DNA from: Nitrososphaerota archaeon
GTDB taxonomy: Archaea; Thermoproteota; Nitrososphaeria; Nitrososphaerales; Gagatemarchaeaceae
Assembly: GCA_027887045.1 (NCBI GenBank)
Contig: JAPCJH010000001.1
Span: forward strand, 310,001-374,000
Direction of reading: 5' to 3'
DNA length: 64,000 nt
The translations under genes and the position numbers were made by a program. Positions 8,097 to 17,231 of this stretch are shown here, one piece after another. The notes beneath the pieces are model-generated. The model searched no databases and was not told where the DNA came from. It was given only the letters and a program-made list of their open reading frames with translations. Numbering within the stretch: position 1 is the first letter of the stretch; the number at the start of each line of letters is the position of its first letter.

Positions 8097-9494
8097 TCAA
8101 GTCCTTCTGCCCTTGAATCGTCCCCCGATGAATTTGAGGAGTCGTGCGAGGAACCTGTCGGTCTTTTCGAAATTCCTCGCCAGGATTGCCTCGCCAGAGA
8201 GGAAAGATGCCTTGAAGTCGCTTGCGTCCACCTTAGGGGAGAAGTAGACGTAGAGCGGAATCCCTCCGAGTATTACAGCGGCCCCGAGGATCTTGTCGAA
8301 CAGGGAGGTGGAGTACAAGAGGAAGAGGCAGATCGCTATCCCGAGCCATGGGAGGACGTTCTGCCCGAAGAGTCCCTTCTCTTTCTGGCGCCTCAATCGA
8401 ATGAAGGCGATGGACACGAGGAGGAAGGAGAAGGAGAGATTCAGGACAGAAAACGATATCAGGTTTGAGAGACCCGAGAAGGCTGACAACCCAAACGCGA
8501 TGACCCCCTGGATAATCAGAGCCATGTACGGGGTGGCATATTTCTTGTGAACCCGCGAAAAGGCCTTGGGAAACAAGCCGTCAATCGAGAGGGCATAGGA
8601 AAGTCGCGCCGTGCCCAATATTCCAGATTCATCCGACCCTGAAACGGAAAAGAGAGCGCCGATGCTCATGATCGCGCCCCCGAACGAACCCAGTATCGCG
8701 GTGGCCACGAGAACAAGCGGTATTGTCGTCCCCGCGAGCTTTGAAGAACTCACCGCGCCAAATATTATGAAGTTGGTTGACACGTAAAAGGCCGCAACAA
8801 TCGCGATTCCGGTGAGTATCGCCTTTGGGATGGTCTTGCCCGGGTTTTGAACCTCGTCGGCGGGGAGGGTGCCCAATTCGAACCCGACGTAAGCCCAGAA
8901 GATGAGGACGATGGCCGTGCCAAGATTGTTGAAGCCGAAGGGTGCCAGGGGCGAATAGTTTGAGAGAAAACCTGGGTTGACGGCGAAGGACCCGAGACCG
9001 ACGATGACGAGCAGGAGGAGAGGAGATAGCTTGATCAGAGTAAGCGCGTCATTGACCCGCCCCGCGGCCTTCACCCCAAAGATGTTCACGGCAGTTAGCC
9101 CGAAGAGGAATATTGCACGAACAAGAAGCACTTCGAAGAAGCCGAGCGGGAGGAAGTACTGCAGGTAATTCGTGAACGTAATCGCGAAGACGGGCAAGGA
9201 GATCACCTCGGCCACCCACATGCTCCACCCCGCAAGGAAACCGTAGAAATCGTTGTAGGCCGTTGAGACGTAAGCGAACGGACCTCCAACCTTTGGGACG
9301 TAGTAGCTCGAATACGCAAAAATTATGGCGAGTATGCCCGCCATGATTCCCGCGAGCACCCAGACTACGATCGAGAAAGGGCCTATCAGCCCGGCTGTGA
9401 TCGCCGAGGCAATGTAGATGTCGCTCCCTATGATGGCGCCGACGACGATGTTTGTCAGGTCGAAGTAGGAAAGCTCCCTCTTGAGGGAAACCAA
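8097..9494 (-). CDS. APC-superfamily amino-acid permease
   Basis: 465 residues, about 12 membrane segments. The first segment carries the substrate/sodium-site motif VVGAIIGSDIYIASA, corresponding to the usual G-x-I-I-G-x-G-I-F region but with Ser-Asp in place of Gly-x. Later helices include VGGPFAYVSTAYNDFYGFLAGW and FWAYVGFELGTLPADEVQNPGKTIP, the helix-6 block of amino-acid transporters, here without counting residues further. It probably imports amino acids or amines. The TTG start is about 10 nt from the predicted transcription start. The substrate is not predictable. Confidence 0.85.
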   Translation of the reverse strand: MVSLKRELSYFDLTNIVVGAIIGSDIYIASAITAGLIGPFSIVVWVLAGIMAGILAIIFAYSSYYVPKVGGPFAYVSTAYNDFYGFLAGWSMWVAEVISLPVFAITFTNYLQYFLPLGFFEVLLVRAIFLFGLTAVNIFGVKAAGRVNDALTLIKLSPLLLLVIVGLGSFAVNPGFLSNYSPLAPFGFNNLGTAIVLIFWAYVGFELGTLPADEVQNPGKTIPKAILTGIAIVAAFYVSTNFIIFGAVSSSKLAGTTIPLVLVATAILGSFGGAIMSIGALFSVSGSDESGILGTARLSYALSIDGLFPKAFSRVHKKYATPYMALIIQGVIAFGLSAFSGLSNLISFSVLNLSFSFLLVSIAFIRLRRQKEKGLFGQNVLPWLGIAICLFLLYSTSLFDKILGAAVILGGIPLYVYFSPKVDASDFKASFLSGEAILARNFEKTDRFLARLLKFIGGRFKGRRT

Positions 9495-9623
9495 AGATTA
9501 TGCTGGACCAGGGTTCTTTTCTGGAATTAATATCCTCGTGAGGTCAGCAGGACCACTCGAAGAGAGTCCGATGCGGTTGCTCTCCCCAAAAAAAGGTCGA
9601 AAGCCACCGAAAATCCGGTGATG

Positions 9624-9941
9624 TCACCAGATGGTCGATAGCTTTTCTGTCGCCTTCGTAACCCATTCCAACGAGCTTGCCATGTAGAACTCGAAATCGT
9701 TCCACTGGCCAAGTCCGCCCTCGTAGATCATGTCTCGCACGGCTTCAGCGTTCGGGGCGTCGACGACCCAGACGATCTTGTGTCCCGGGTCTAGGTGGAG
9801 CATGATCTCGGCTTTGACGCTGTGCTTCTGCATCAGTGATGGTAGATCGGCGCCGAGCTTTTCGCCTCTCTTACGAAGGACCGCGTTCGCCGATGGACAG
9901 CTGTTGGGAGGATGGTTGGAAATAACGACGTACTTTGGCAT
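9624..9941 (-). CDS. Dimeric alpha/beta-barrel protein, DUF3303-like
   Basis: 105 residues beginning MPKYVVISNHPPNSCPS. The repeated strand-helix-strand layout with HKIVWVVDAPNAEAVRDMIYE resembles small ferredoxin-like dimeric barrels (DUF3303 or muconolactone-isomerase-like). No catalytic residue can be named. Single-gene unit. Confidence 0.65.
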   Translation of the reverse strand: MPKYVVISNHPPNSCPSANAVLRKRGEKLGADLPSLMQKHSVKAEIMLHLDPGHKIVWVVDAPNAEAVRDMIYEGGLGQWNDFEFYMASSLEWVTKATEKLSTIW

Positions 9942-10080
9942 CTTCGCGACGCAGGGCTAATTCGAGGGGATTAACCGTTTGGCAGGAACTGGTCTGTCGT
10001 CGAAGCAGCCAGAGACGGGTTTGAGACCTTGAGAGCTTGGACGAAGCGGCGCGAAATAAAGTAGATGAGGGCAGGGGTGT

Positions 10081-10443
10081 CTATTTCTTAGGCTTCGGCT
10101 CGTACATTATCTTTACGTCGCGTGCGGTGCGAAGAGTAACCCACTTTAGGGGTCTGGGTTCCGTCATGAGGTAGGTCTTCTCGATCATCTCGCCGAATGC
10201 GTTGGTCTTCCTCACTTTGTCAAGTGCCGCGTGGTTCGGGACTTCCCACATGTCATAGGCGTCAAAATCGCCCTGTTCGCTCGAAGACGGAATGATGGAA
10301 AAATAGCACTGAACGAATTTGACGCCAGTTTGCTCGAATATCTTCTCACACATTTTCTTGAATTCTCTGGAACCTAGGAATTTTTGGTACTGCGCAACTC
10401 TGCCCTCTCTGATGTTGTAACCTATCATCCAGTAGATAGGCAA
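10081..10443 (-). CDS. Conserved small protein, probable dimeric alpha/beta barrel
   Basis: 120 residues. YWMIGYNIREGRVAQYQKFLGS, then FVQCYFSIIPSS and DAYDMWEVPNHAALDKVR, look like the two strand-helix halves of a ferredoxin-like barrel. Function unknown. The TTG start is about 28-30 nt downstream of a TATA-like ggataaataac (10468-10478, minus strand), so the mRNA is probably leaderless. Confidence 0.65.
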   Translation of the reverse strand: MPIYWMIGYNIREGRVAQYQKFLGSREFKKMCEKIFEQTGVKFVQCYFSIIPSSSEQGDFDAYDMWEVPNHAALDKVRKTNAFGEMIEKTYLMTEPRPLKWVTLRTARDVKIMYEPKPKK

Positions 10444-10473
10444 TTTTCAAGAAGTGGGGTGGGTTCGCGTTAT

Positions 10474-10968
10474 TTATCCGTTGAAAGACCTTGAAAATCG
10501 AGTGTAAATCGAATCGAAGAAGAAGGCTTGGAGACTTCTCTCAACCTTTTGGGACGGTGGCGCGGAACCTGAAAAAACAGAGGTCGGTTTTGAGTTCAGG
10601 CAACTCCCCCTTTCATGGCGTCTTACGAAACTATCGTACACGCTCCTGGAAAACCACCCTGCCGGAGCCGCCTGTAAAAGCGTCTTTCGGAGCACCCAAC
10701 CGCCCGGGAGCAAGCCGAACAGATGAGGTAGAGCATCAGCGCCACTCGAAATCCTTCTTCCCAGGCGGACCAGATGAAAGGACTTGTACCTTCGCCCGAG
10801 GGGGACATCGTCGAGGAGTCCGATCTCATCCGCGTGTTTCAGAGAAATGAAACATAACCTCGTGCGAGAATCGAACAGGCTCAGGATTCGCCTGAACTTG
10901 GTGCAAGGACCGCAGTCGGCGTCATATGCCATGACGTATTTCTCTGCCGGTAGCTTATCGGCATCCAA
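10474..10968 (-). CDS. DCC-family thiol-disulfide oxidoreductase (DUF393)
   Basis: 164 residues. The family motif D-x-x-C-x-x-C is clear: MAYDADCGPCTKFRRIL. It is followed by a charged strand and SGADALPHLFGLLPGGW, the second conserved block. DCC proteins have a thioredoxin-like fold and a putative redox Cys pair; the substrate is unknown. TTG 10968 is given; ATG 10932, directly before YDADCGPC, is also reasonable and better matches the upstream TATA. The C-terminal 50 residues are Ser/Arg-rich and atypical. Confidence 0.72.
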   Translation of the reverse strand: MDADKLPAEKYVMAYDADCGPCTKFRRILSLFDSRTRLCFISLKHADEIGLLDDVPLGRRYKSFHLVRLGRRISSGADALPHLFGLLPGGWVLRKTLLQAAPAGWFSRSVYDSFVRRHERGSCLNSKPTSVFSGSAPPSQKVERSLQAFFFDSIYTRFSRSFNG

Positions 10969-11157
10969 CTCACTTTATCGCCATTTGGTGTGACCCGCTG
11001 AGTTCGAAATAAAGCTTCCTTCTTGCTCGAGGACTTGGGGCAACGACGTGTGCGGGTACGCAGCGAGCATCATCTCCGAAATGAGGCACAGTTTCGGACC
11101 GAGTCGTTCTCGCCCGGAGTGCGAAAGGTTAAAGCAGAATCCTTGTTTCAAAATGGC

Positions 11158-11778
11158 GTGGCAACGACGACGGGTACGAAGTGGCGCTACGATATTGAGA
11201 TGATAACCGCATGCAATTGCGACTGGGGTTGCCCGTGCAACTTCAACGCGATGCCGACTAGAGGTTTCTGCACGGGAGCCTACGCTGCAAACATTCGGTC
11301 CGGCCATTCTGACGAAGTCAAGCTTGACGGCCTCAAGTTCGTCTGGGCCGCCCACTGGCCGGGCGCAATTCATGAAGGTCGGGGAACGGGCAAGATAATG
11401 ATCGACGAAAAGGCGTCGAGCGACCAGAGGAAAGCGCTTCAGGGCATCCTTACGGGCAGTTTTGGGGGGCTCCCGTGGGCAATCTTCAAGAATACCATCG
11501 ACGAGTGGCTCGAGGTCTCGTTCGTCCCGTTCGAGTGGAATTTCGACGGGGCTCGCAGCTGGTACAAGGCGGGGGCTGAAGCTCAGGCTTCGCTCGATCC
11601 CATGAGGAACCCCGTGACTGGCGCGGAAACTTCGGCTCAGATTCTTCTCCCGAACGGCCTAGTGGCGAAAGAGCTCAATACAACTGCCACGAAGACCTTC
11701 TCGGTCTTCGCGGATGGGCTCAAGTTCGCCGCTCCGGGGCGCTACGGATTCTATACAGTCACCGAACACAAGAACTGA
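11158..11778 (+). CDS. DUF1326 protein
   Basis: 206 residues from a GTG that lies about 28 nt downstream of a TATA-like aaggttaaag (11125-11134). The N-terminal signature ITACNCDWGCPCNFNAMPTR is the conserved Cys-rich block of DUF1326, suggesting metal binding. The stop overlaps the start of the next gene (TGATG), so the two are translationally coupled. DUF1326-DUF2182 pairs are widely seen in bacteria and archaea and remain uncharacterised. An upstream Met at 11023 lacks family similarity in the added residues and is rejected. Confidence 0.82.
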   Translation: MATTTGTKWRYDIEMITACNCDWGCPCNFNAMPTRGFCTGAYAANIRSGHSDEVKLDGLKFVWAAHWPGAIHEGRGTGKIMIDEKASSDQRKALQGILTGSFGGLPWAIFKNTIDEWLEVSFVPFEWNFDGARSWYKAGAEAQASLDPMRNPVTGAETSAQILLPNGLVAKELNTTATKTFSVFADGLKFAAPGRYGFYTVTEHKN

Positions 11779-12668
11779 TGCGGAACGAGCTCTGGGGGAC
11801 CCTGAAAGTCCTAAATTCTGGGGTACGAGGAGGTTCTCTGTTGTCGAGCGGCGGTCCTCCATCGACTGGTGGCTCGAGCTCGATCTTCCGCAGAGACAAG
11901 CTCGGGCTCGCTATATCTGCCGTTTTGCTCTCAACTGCCGGCGTATCATGGGTTGCCGTCTACACCCTCATGCCGCTGATGAGTTCGAGTTCAGACATGA
12001 TGGGAGTCGCTTCCATGGTGTCTTCCCTGTCGCTAACGAGTGTCGGCGTCTTTGAGCTCGTCTGGGTGGTCGGCATGGCCGCGATGATGTTCCCCGCGAT
12101 GATACCTATCATGCTATTTTACGAGAAGGTGGCGACGAATGCGGAGCCGAACCCATCACTCGCGCGGACAGTCGGCACCCCGTTGTTCCTGCTGGGCTAC
12201 CTGAGCATGTACGCCGTCCTGGGACTCCTCGCCTACCTTGCCGTGTTTGCCGCAGTCAGCGCCTTGCCGTCAATCCCGCTCATCGCTTCTATCGCATTCC
12301 TGGGACCTACACTGGTTTTGGCACTGGCGGGGCTATACCAGTTATCGCCATTGAAGATTAAAGCGCTCATGTACTGTATTTCTCCGCTAGGATTCTTCGC
12401 CGCGCACTCAAAGAAAGGTTTGTTCGGGAGCTTTCAAATGGGTGTATCAAATGGAACGTATTGCGTGGGATGCTGCTGGGCGTACATGCTGGTGATGTTG
12501 GCCATTGCGGTCATGAGCCTGCCCTTCATGATCATAATCGCGGGCCTCATAGTCATCGAGAAGGTTATCGCGCGGGGCGCAGTCTGGTTCAACAGAGTCG
12601 TTGCCGCCTCCTTCCTGCTAGTCGCGGCAGCTGTTCTTTTCTTTCCGAATCTCCTCTCGATGCTTTAG
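11778..12668 (+). CDS. DUF2182 predicted metal-binding membrane protein
   Basis: 296 residues with about seven membrane segments. Family marks are the early VGMAAMMFPAMIPIMLFY (Met-rich, with the M-x-x-A-M-M-x-P pattern) and the later YCVGCCWAYMLVMLA with clustered Cys. It overlaps the DUF1326 gene by one base and is presumably its functional partner, perhaps in metal handling at the membrane. The first 35 residues are polar and Ser-rich, so the true start may be internal. Confidence 0.83.
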   Translation: MRNELWGTLKVLNSGVRGGSLLSSGGPPSTGGSSSIFRRDKLGLAISAVLLSTAGVSWVAVYTLMPLMSSSSDMMGVASMVSSLSLTSVGVFELVWVVGMAAMMFPAMIPIMLFYEKVATNAEPNPSLARTVGTPLFLLGYLSMYAVLGLLAYLAVFAAVSALPSIPLIASIAFLGPTLVLALAGLYQLSPLKIKALMYCISPLGFFAAHSKKGLFGSFQMGVSNGTYCVGCCWAYMLVMLAIAVMSLPFMIIIAGLIVIEKVIARGAVWFNRVVAASFLLVAAAVLFFPNLLSML

Positions 12669-12733
12669 AGGAATACTTCGGCAAGAAACATCCCGCCCTT
12701 GAGTACTTTGGTGCCCGCTCCACTCCTAGCCTC

Positions 12734-12952
12734 TTGAAGTACAGGAAAGAGGACTTCAAGCGTGCGCTCTTGCTCGCATCGATAGTAGGTTCCTGGTTGG
12801 TTCTCTTCAATCAAGGTTCGGCAATCTTGGACGGCTCCTTCAACGCACTCCTGTACCTCCGCATCTTCTTGGATTACGGCACCCCTTTTACCGTCTCCAG
12901 TGTTACCAGCATCCTCCGAAACAGGAGCGACGCCAAGAAGCTCGTCAAGTGA
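12734..12952 (+). CDS. NrtS-like small membrane protein
   Basis: 72 residues from TTG. FKRALLLASIVGSWLVLFNQG and the following LLYLRIFLDYGTPFTVSSVTS match the two-helix NrtS family, some members of which take part in nitrate/nitrite transport in marine bacteria. The frame is open further upstream over the DUF2182 end, but those codons read as a shadow. No Shine-Dalgarno motif is seen, and the start is uncertain. It lies 65 nt after DUF2182 and may be co-transcribed. Confidence 0.65.
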   Translation: MKYRKEDFKRALLLASIVGSWLVLFNQGSAILDGSFNALLYLRIFLDYGTPFTVSSVTSILRNRSDAKKLVK

Positions 12953-13055
12953 TCAAGTCTGAACGCGGCCCTTGCTGAGAAAACCTAGTCGCCCCCCTAG
13001 GGATTCTTAGCTTGCGCTACGCTGAGGAAAAAAGGGAGGAGGGGGCGATACTGAT

Positions 13056-13862
13056 TCAGTGGATTGTGTAGGTGGCCTCTACGCTTGAAGAAACGGAGAG
13101 GCTGTTCGGGGGGATGATTGGAGTCGAGGCGGCGTCTTTCGCAAAAACGCCCGCTGCGTAGTTGATGGGGTAGGAGAAGGTGGTTTCTCTGATTGAAACA
13201 ATGCCGGTGAGTTTCAACCCGACCGCGCTGGCAATGCCGTTTGCCTTGGAGGCAGCGTCATGGACGGCAAGCTGGAGGGCCTGCGCTTTCATCTGTTGAA
13301 GGGTCGAGTCCGAGACGGTGAATTGTATGCCGTTGATCGTGTTGGCTCCGGCGGCCACAGTTGTGTCGATGACCTGTCCAACCTTCTTTCCGAGCTGGTT
13401 GAGGTCGCTCTGGACGACGGTTACGGAAAGCGTCTGGCTCGCCGTGAATCCGGTGATCACTTGCGGTCCGGCATTGCAGCAGCTGTAGTTGGGGTTGAGG
13501 TTGTAGGAGGATGTCTGGATGCTGTCGTTCGTTATCCCGATGTGATTGAGGCTGCTGATGATGGCACCCGCCCTTGCGGCATCCGCCGACGCGGCGCCCG
13601 TTGCCGTTAGGTCTTGGGCCGTGACACCAATGAATATCATGGCTCTGTCTGGGCCGAAGTTCACCGTCCCCGTCCCCGAGACAGTCACTGTGCTGTTGGG
13701 GGCTGCCGGAACCGGGTCGATCGTAACCCTGGTCTGACTTGTTGTTGTGGTTGTGGAATTGCTGGTGTTGAGTCCTTGGACGGCTGCGACGTAAAGCCCA
13801 ATCCCAAGGGACACGCTCAGTACCGTTAGAACTACGAGTCCTAGTGTTTTCGTTTGATTCAT
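13056..13862 (-). CDS. SIMPL-domain (DUF541) secreted protein
   Basis: 268 residues. An N-terminal signal or anchor helix (LVVLTVLSVSLGIGLYVAA) is followed by a Ser/Thr linker and the SIMPL domain: VSGTGTVNFGPDRAMIFIGV, LNHIGITNDSIQTSSYNLNP, VTVVQSDLNQLGKKVGQVID and the Lys/Ala helix with AVHDAASKANGIASAVG. The family (including bacterial Irk-interacting and BP26-like proteins) is extracellular and of unclear function. ATG 13862 follows GAGGT by four nt. Confidence 0.82.
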   Translation of the reverse strand: MNQTKTLGLVVLTVLSVSLGIGLYVAAVQGLNTSNSTTTTTSQTRVTIDPVPAAPNSTVTVSGTGTVNFGPDRAMIFIGVTAQDLTATGAASADAARAGAIISSLNHIGITNDSIQTSSYNLNPNYSCCNAGPQVITGFTASQTLSVTVVQSDLNQLGKKVGQVIDTTVAAGANTINGIQFTVSDSTLQQMKAQALQLAVHDAASKANGIASAVGLKLTGIVSIRETTFSYPINYAAGVFAKDAASTPIIPPNSLSVSSSVEATYTIH

Positions 13863-14006
13863 CAAGACCTCTATTGTTCATGGGGTGCATAATCCTACGC
13901 AGTAGAATGCTCCGTTCTAGGGAACAGAACAAGTCTGCTACGGAGTCCCGTCTCTTACAGGCTAATCTGAGCGTCCAGCTTAATAGTGACGGCTGATTCT
14001 TCCAGG

Positions 14007-14462
14007 ATGGTAATTAGTACGGCAGCCTTGGAGCCTCAAGAGAGGGGCGAAGCCCGAGCGCTAGGCCGGGAACTTCTTAACGCCGACGATGCCATTCTGG
14101 GGATAATCATCACGAACGAAAAAGGAAGAGCGCTCGTTTATCTCGGCAAACAAGGTTCATCGACCAAAGTAGTCGTTGATGAACGAGAGATAAAGCGGAT
14201 CGGGGTCGTGGAGTTCATGGCCTTGAAAATGGCTCCGAGACCTGGGCAGGACACTGGCAAGTCGGAATACGTCATGTTCGTTTACGAGAAGTTCAAGATC
14301 CTTGTGACTGAACTAAAGAAACCCCGATTGGTAATAGGCTTGAAACTCACCAGGTCATCTAACGTCGAGTACATCATGCACAAGGTCCTCAAGAAGTACC
14401 GCTGGTTAGCTCAGAACAGCATTCTGCTAAAATTTCCAGAAATCCCCTCGGAGCCCGATTGA
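14007..14462 (+). CDS. Conserved protein, possibly roadblock/profilin-like
   Basis: 151 residues from the ATG at 14007, which is about 26 nt after a TATA-like cttaatag. AILGIIITNEKGRALVYLG and VMFVYEKFKILVTELKKPRLVIGLKLTRS suggest two beta-sheet strands with an intervening helix, as in small sensory or roadblock folds. I cannot assign a family firmly. It converges on the MerB-like gene with a 36-nt overlap of the two 3' ends. Confidence 0.6.
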   Translation: MVISTAALEPQERGEARALGRELLNADDAILGIIITNEKGRALVYLGKQGSSTKVVVDEREIKRIGVVEFMALKMAPRPGQDTGKSEYVMFVYEKFKILVTELKKPRLVIGLKLTRSSNVEYIMHKVLKKYRWLAQNSILLKFPEIPSEPD

Positions 14463-15107
14463 TTCCCAGTGTGCCATTAACACAGCTGTGGATGGTCTTT
14501 CAAAATCCAATTCCATTCGCCTTCTCGAAAGTGGTTGACAAATTTGAAGCATTTTCGGGACAGTTACCGCCTCTCCCTTGAGGTCGGGATGCGCGGCAAG
14601 CCACCAGTTGAGATGCGCTTCAGAACTGAAGTAGACCATGTTGTTCGAGCAGGTGTTTATCAGGTTGTCGTACCACTTGGAAACTGGGACGCTCAGAAAA
14701 ATCAAGGGATCCTTTGGATCACTCGCCACCACCAATTCTTCGCTTAGCCGAATCTTTATCGGTTCTGAGCAGTGATGGCAGAAGGACTCCACCTCGGTAT
14801 CCCGACCAATCATTACATGCATCGAAATCGTGTCCCAGGCGCAATTGGCAAAGTAGGTCCTCCCGTCAATGTAATCTTTGAATGGGGTCGTTATGCTCGA
14901 AAAGGGGTTGGCTATGAGTATCCGTTGCGTGCCGGGAAGCAGGAGTAGGTGGTGAGATGCCTCAAGCTCCTTGAGGAGCGAAAAGGCCGCCTCCCGGCTC
15001 ACCTGAAACTTCTGCATTACCTCTTCCAGTACGGGCGCGCGAGTGTTCTCAAGGAAGTAGTCGAAGACGTATTTCCTCACGTGTCTTTGAATTTCCCCTT
15101 TTTCCAT
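14427..15107 (-). CDS. Alkylmercury lyase (MerB)-like protein
   Basis: 226 residues. An N-terminal winged-helix-like region (VLEEVMQKFQVSREAAFSLL) precedes the MerB core. FANCAWDTISMHVMIG gives the C-x-x-D pair corresponding to the MerB active-site Cys and Asp. INTCSNNMVYFSSEAHLNWW supplies the second Cys. MerB cleaves carbon-mercury bonds. No merA or merR is adjacent, and many 'MerB-like' proteins have unproven activity. Confidence 0.75.
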   Translation of the reverse strand: MEKGEIQRHVRKYVFDYFLENTRAPVLEEVMQKFQVSREAAFSLLKELEASHHLLLLPGTQRILIANPFSSITTPFKDYIDGRTYFANCAWDTISMHVMIGRDTEVESFCHHCSEPIKIRLSEELVVASDPKDPLIFLSVPVSKWYDNLINTCSNNMVYFSSEAHLNWWLAAHPDLKGEAVTVPKMLQICQPLSRRRMELDFERPSTAVLMAHWESIGLRGDFWKF

Positions 15108-15319
15108 CTGGCGAGCCTGAGGAGGCTGTTCTTACAAGGACTTAACTTTAGCAGCGGTCGAAATCTGGATTTCTATGATGTCAACCGGGGTCAGCGTGAA
15201 GATGCGTCCGCTAGCGAGCGTGGGATACCCCAAGGCTTCGCCAAGGAAGGGTTTTTCCGAAGTCGAGCAAGCCTGAACTTAGAAAGACTAAATAAAAACG
15301 AACCCGGCTTTTCCTGGAG

Positions 15320-15751
15320 TTGTTACGAGAGGCCAGCGCGGAGCTCCGCCTTGTCGAGTTTCTCGCAATCCTTGCGGCGCTGCTGGGAGTGGTATACTCG
15401 GTCTTCCCTTCCCAGCCCAGCGTGTTGGGCAGCTTCCCGCTCAGAGACCTTTTTGCGGCATACCTCATTTTCTTCATGATATACTCGGGGGCGGCCTACG
15501 CTGTCCTACTTCGCGCCCGCCCTGGGGCGCACAATATCGCTTACGGGTCGTTGGCGCTGTTCTCGATTCTCTTGGCGTTCGAATTTGTTCTAGCGGTCTT
15601 CGAAATAATTTCCGATCTACCCTTGCTGGTTCTGACTCAGGGCGTCGTCATCTTCTTTGCCGCTGTGCTCGCGGTCTTCTTCTTGCTGTATTACATTCTA
15701 GCCAAAATCATGGGGTCGTTCAGCCTTCGCATTCAGACGGATCAGCAGTAG
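15320..15751 (+). CDS. Four-helix membrane protein, unknown
   Basis: 143 residues with four hydrophobic segments: FLAILAALLGVVYSVF, FAAYLIFFMIYSGAAYAVLL, a segment around LFSILLAFEFVLAVFEII, and VVIFFAAVLAVFFLLYYILA. The TTG start is about 28 nt after ctaaataaaa (15287-15296), consistent with a leaderless transcript. No family recognised. Confidence 0.6.
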   Translation: MLREASAELRLVEFLAILAALLGVVYSVFPSQPSVLGSFPLRDLFAAYLIFFMIYSGAAYAVLLRARPGAHNIAYGSLALFSILLAFEFVLAVFEIISDLPLLVLTQGVVIFFAAVLAVFFLLYYILAKIMGSFSLRIQTDQQ

Positions 15752-15769
15752 TACGGTTGGCGGTCTTCT

Positions 15770-16720
15770 CTATGCCTTTGTTATCGCTATTATCCGCACG
15801 GTATCATTGAAGTAAACCATTCTTCCGTTGGACAGCATCTCATTCCCGGCGATGTTTTCGTACGTAACAAGCGCGAACCCGCTTCCGGAAGCGTGGCCCG
15901 ACTGGTAAGAGAAATTCGTGAACGTCATGCTGAATGCACAATTCGAGACAGTAAACGGTAATGAGGTGGCGCCGTAGTTGGTAACGCTTAGTGTGGTGGG
16001 GCCGATCGAAATGTTGGTTTCGTTAATGACGTGGACGGATGGGGACGATGTAAAGAATGAAAGCAGCGTCGCCCTGGCGACTTCATACCCGACGGCGAAT
16101 GTCAGCCCTCCCGCAAGGTTGTACGCTTGCTGCCCCGTGTAATTCTGACCCGCGTAGTTAACGGCAAGGACTGTCCCGTCGAGTTTGAGCCAGAGTGTTG
16201 CGTATCCAGTGACTCCGCTCCCCGACCCGAACTCGGTCACATTCGCCTTGTAGGCCGAGGCGCCTGACTTGGGGCCGTATAGAACGTGGTAGGAACCAGA
16301 ATAATTTACGCCAGGCAAATTGATGGTGACGGACATGGAAGAGAAATTGCCGAACAAGGCAGGAAACTGAAGCAGGAGTTGAGGCCCAGACGCTGTGTTG
16401 CTTGTCGTAGAAGCAGCCGGACAGGACGTCGAGGTGGTGGAAGAAGTGGACGAGGTCAAAGAGGTGGAGCTAATCGACTTGGAGGACGTGGTCGCGCTTT
16501 GGATTTTGGACGAAGAGGAAGTTGAACTCGCCGTCAATGAACTGGACGAAGAGGTCGTTTGCAAATTCGTCGTCGAGCTTGTTGACGAACGATTTGTTAC
16601 GGGGAAGGAGAAGTAGAGGTATGCAGCCGCCCCAGCTACGATCACGATCAAAACTGTGAGAAGGACAAGCACGCTCCTTGCGACGGCTTTGGTTTCGGAG
16701 CGCAACAATTCGCTACTCAT
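15770..16720 (-). CDS. Ser/Thr-rich membrane-anchored surface protein
   Basis: 316 residues. An N-terminal helix (ARSVLVLLTVLIVIVAGAAAYL) is followed by about 60 residues that are almost pure Ser/Thr, probably a glycosylated stalk. A beta-rich domain of about 200 residues then follows, with a Cys pair (Cys near the end of the stalk and NCAF late). No enzyme motif. Likely an exported surface protein next to the cupredoxin-DUF1501-DUF1800 operon. The start could be an internal TTG near 16708 if leaderless. Confidence 0.62.
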   Translation of the reverse strand: MSSELLRSETKAVARSVLVLLTVLIVIVAGAAAYLYFSFPVTNRSSTSSTTNLQTTSSSSSLTASSTSSSSKIQSATTSSKSISSTSLTSSTSSTTSTSCPAASTTSNTASGPQLLLQFPALFGNFSSMSVTINLPGVNYSGSYHVLYGPKSGASAYKANVTEFGSGSGVTGYATLWLKLDGTVLAVNYAGQNYTGQQAYNLAGGLTFAVGYEVARATLLSFFTSSPSVHVINETNISIGPTTLSVTNYGATSLPFTVSNCAFSMTFTNFSYQSGHASGSGFALVTYENIAGNEMLSNGRMVYFNDTVRIIAITKA

Positions 16721-16762
16721 TCGATTCTATTTAAGGAGGGATTGGGCGTCAAGAGTCTCAAG

Positions 16763-17221
16763 CTATAAGACCACCTCAATGGTCCCTCTCATCCAATCCG
16801 GATGGATAGTGCAATAATACTTGTAGATTCCCGGCAGGGTGAAGGTAACCGAGAACTCCTGTCCTTCATTGAGGATTCCAGAATCGAACCGCTTGGCTCC
16901 TGGAGGAACTGATGACGAGGTGATTGTGTGTTGAATCGGGTCGTCGTTTATCCATATGACGGTGCTGTTGATCCCGATTACAACTCGAATCATGGGGGGA
17001 TTGAAGTTGAGCGATTCGTTGAGTCCGACGTTCACGGGAAGTGATATTTCGGTCGTGCCGATCGGGATAGTCCGAGAATTCGTTGTCGTGCTTGAAACCG
17101 GTGACCCGACTGGACCCGATGGTGAGATGGCTGCAGCTCCGAGAATCAGAACTACGATTCCGATTGTGGCAGCAAAGACGCCTAAGCGCCACCTGCTAGT
17201 CACCTGGTCGGTGAGGGCCAA
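16763..17221 (-). CDS. Membrane-anchored cupredoxin (plastocyanin-like)
   Basis: 152 residues. An N-terminal helix (FAATIGIVVLILGAAAI) anchors a blue-copper domain. The copper ligands are visible: His in IQHTITSS, then Cys, His and Met in YYCTIHPDWMRG. It would carry electrons outside the membrane. It is the third gene after DUF1800 and DUF1501, 10 nt downstream of the latter, in one minus-strand operon. Confidence 0.85.
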   Translation of the reverse strand: MALTDQVTSRWRLGVFAATIGIVVLILGAAAISPSGPVGSPVSSTTTNSRTIPIGTTEISLPVNVGLNESLNFNPPMIRVVIGINSTVIWINDDPIQHTITSSSVPPGAKRFDSGILNEGQEFSVTFTLPGIYKYYCTIHPDWMRGTIEVVL

Positions 17222-17231
17222 CTCGGATCCG

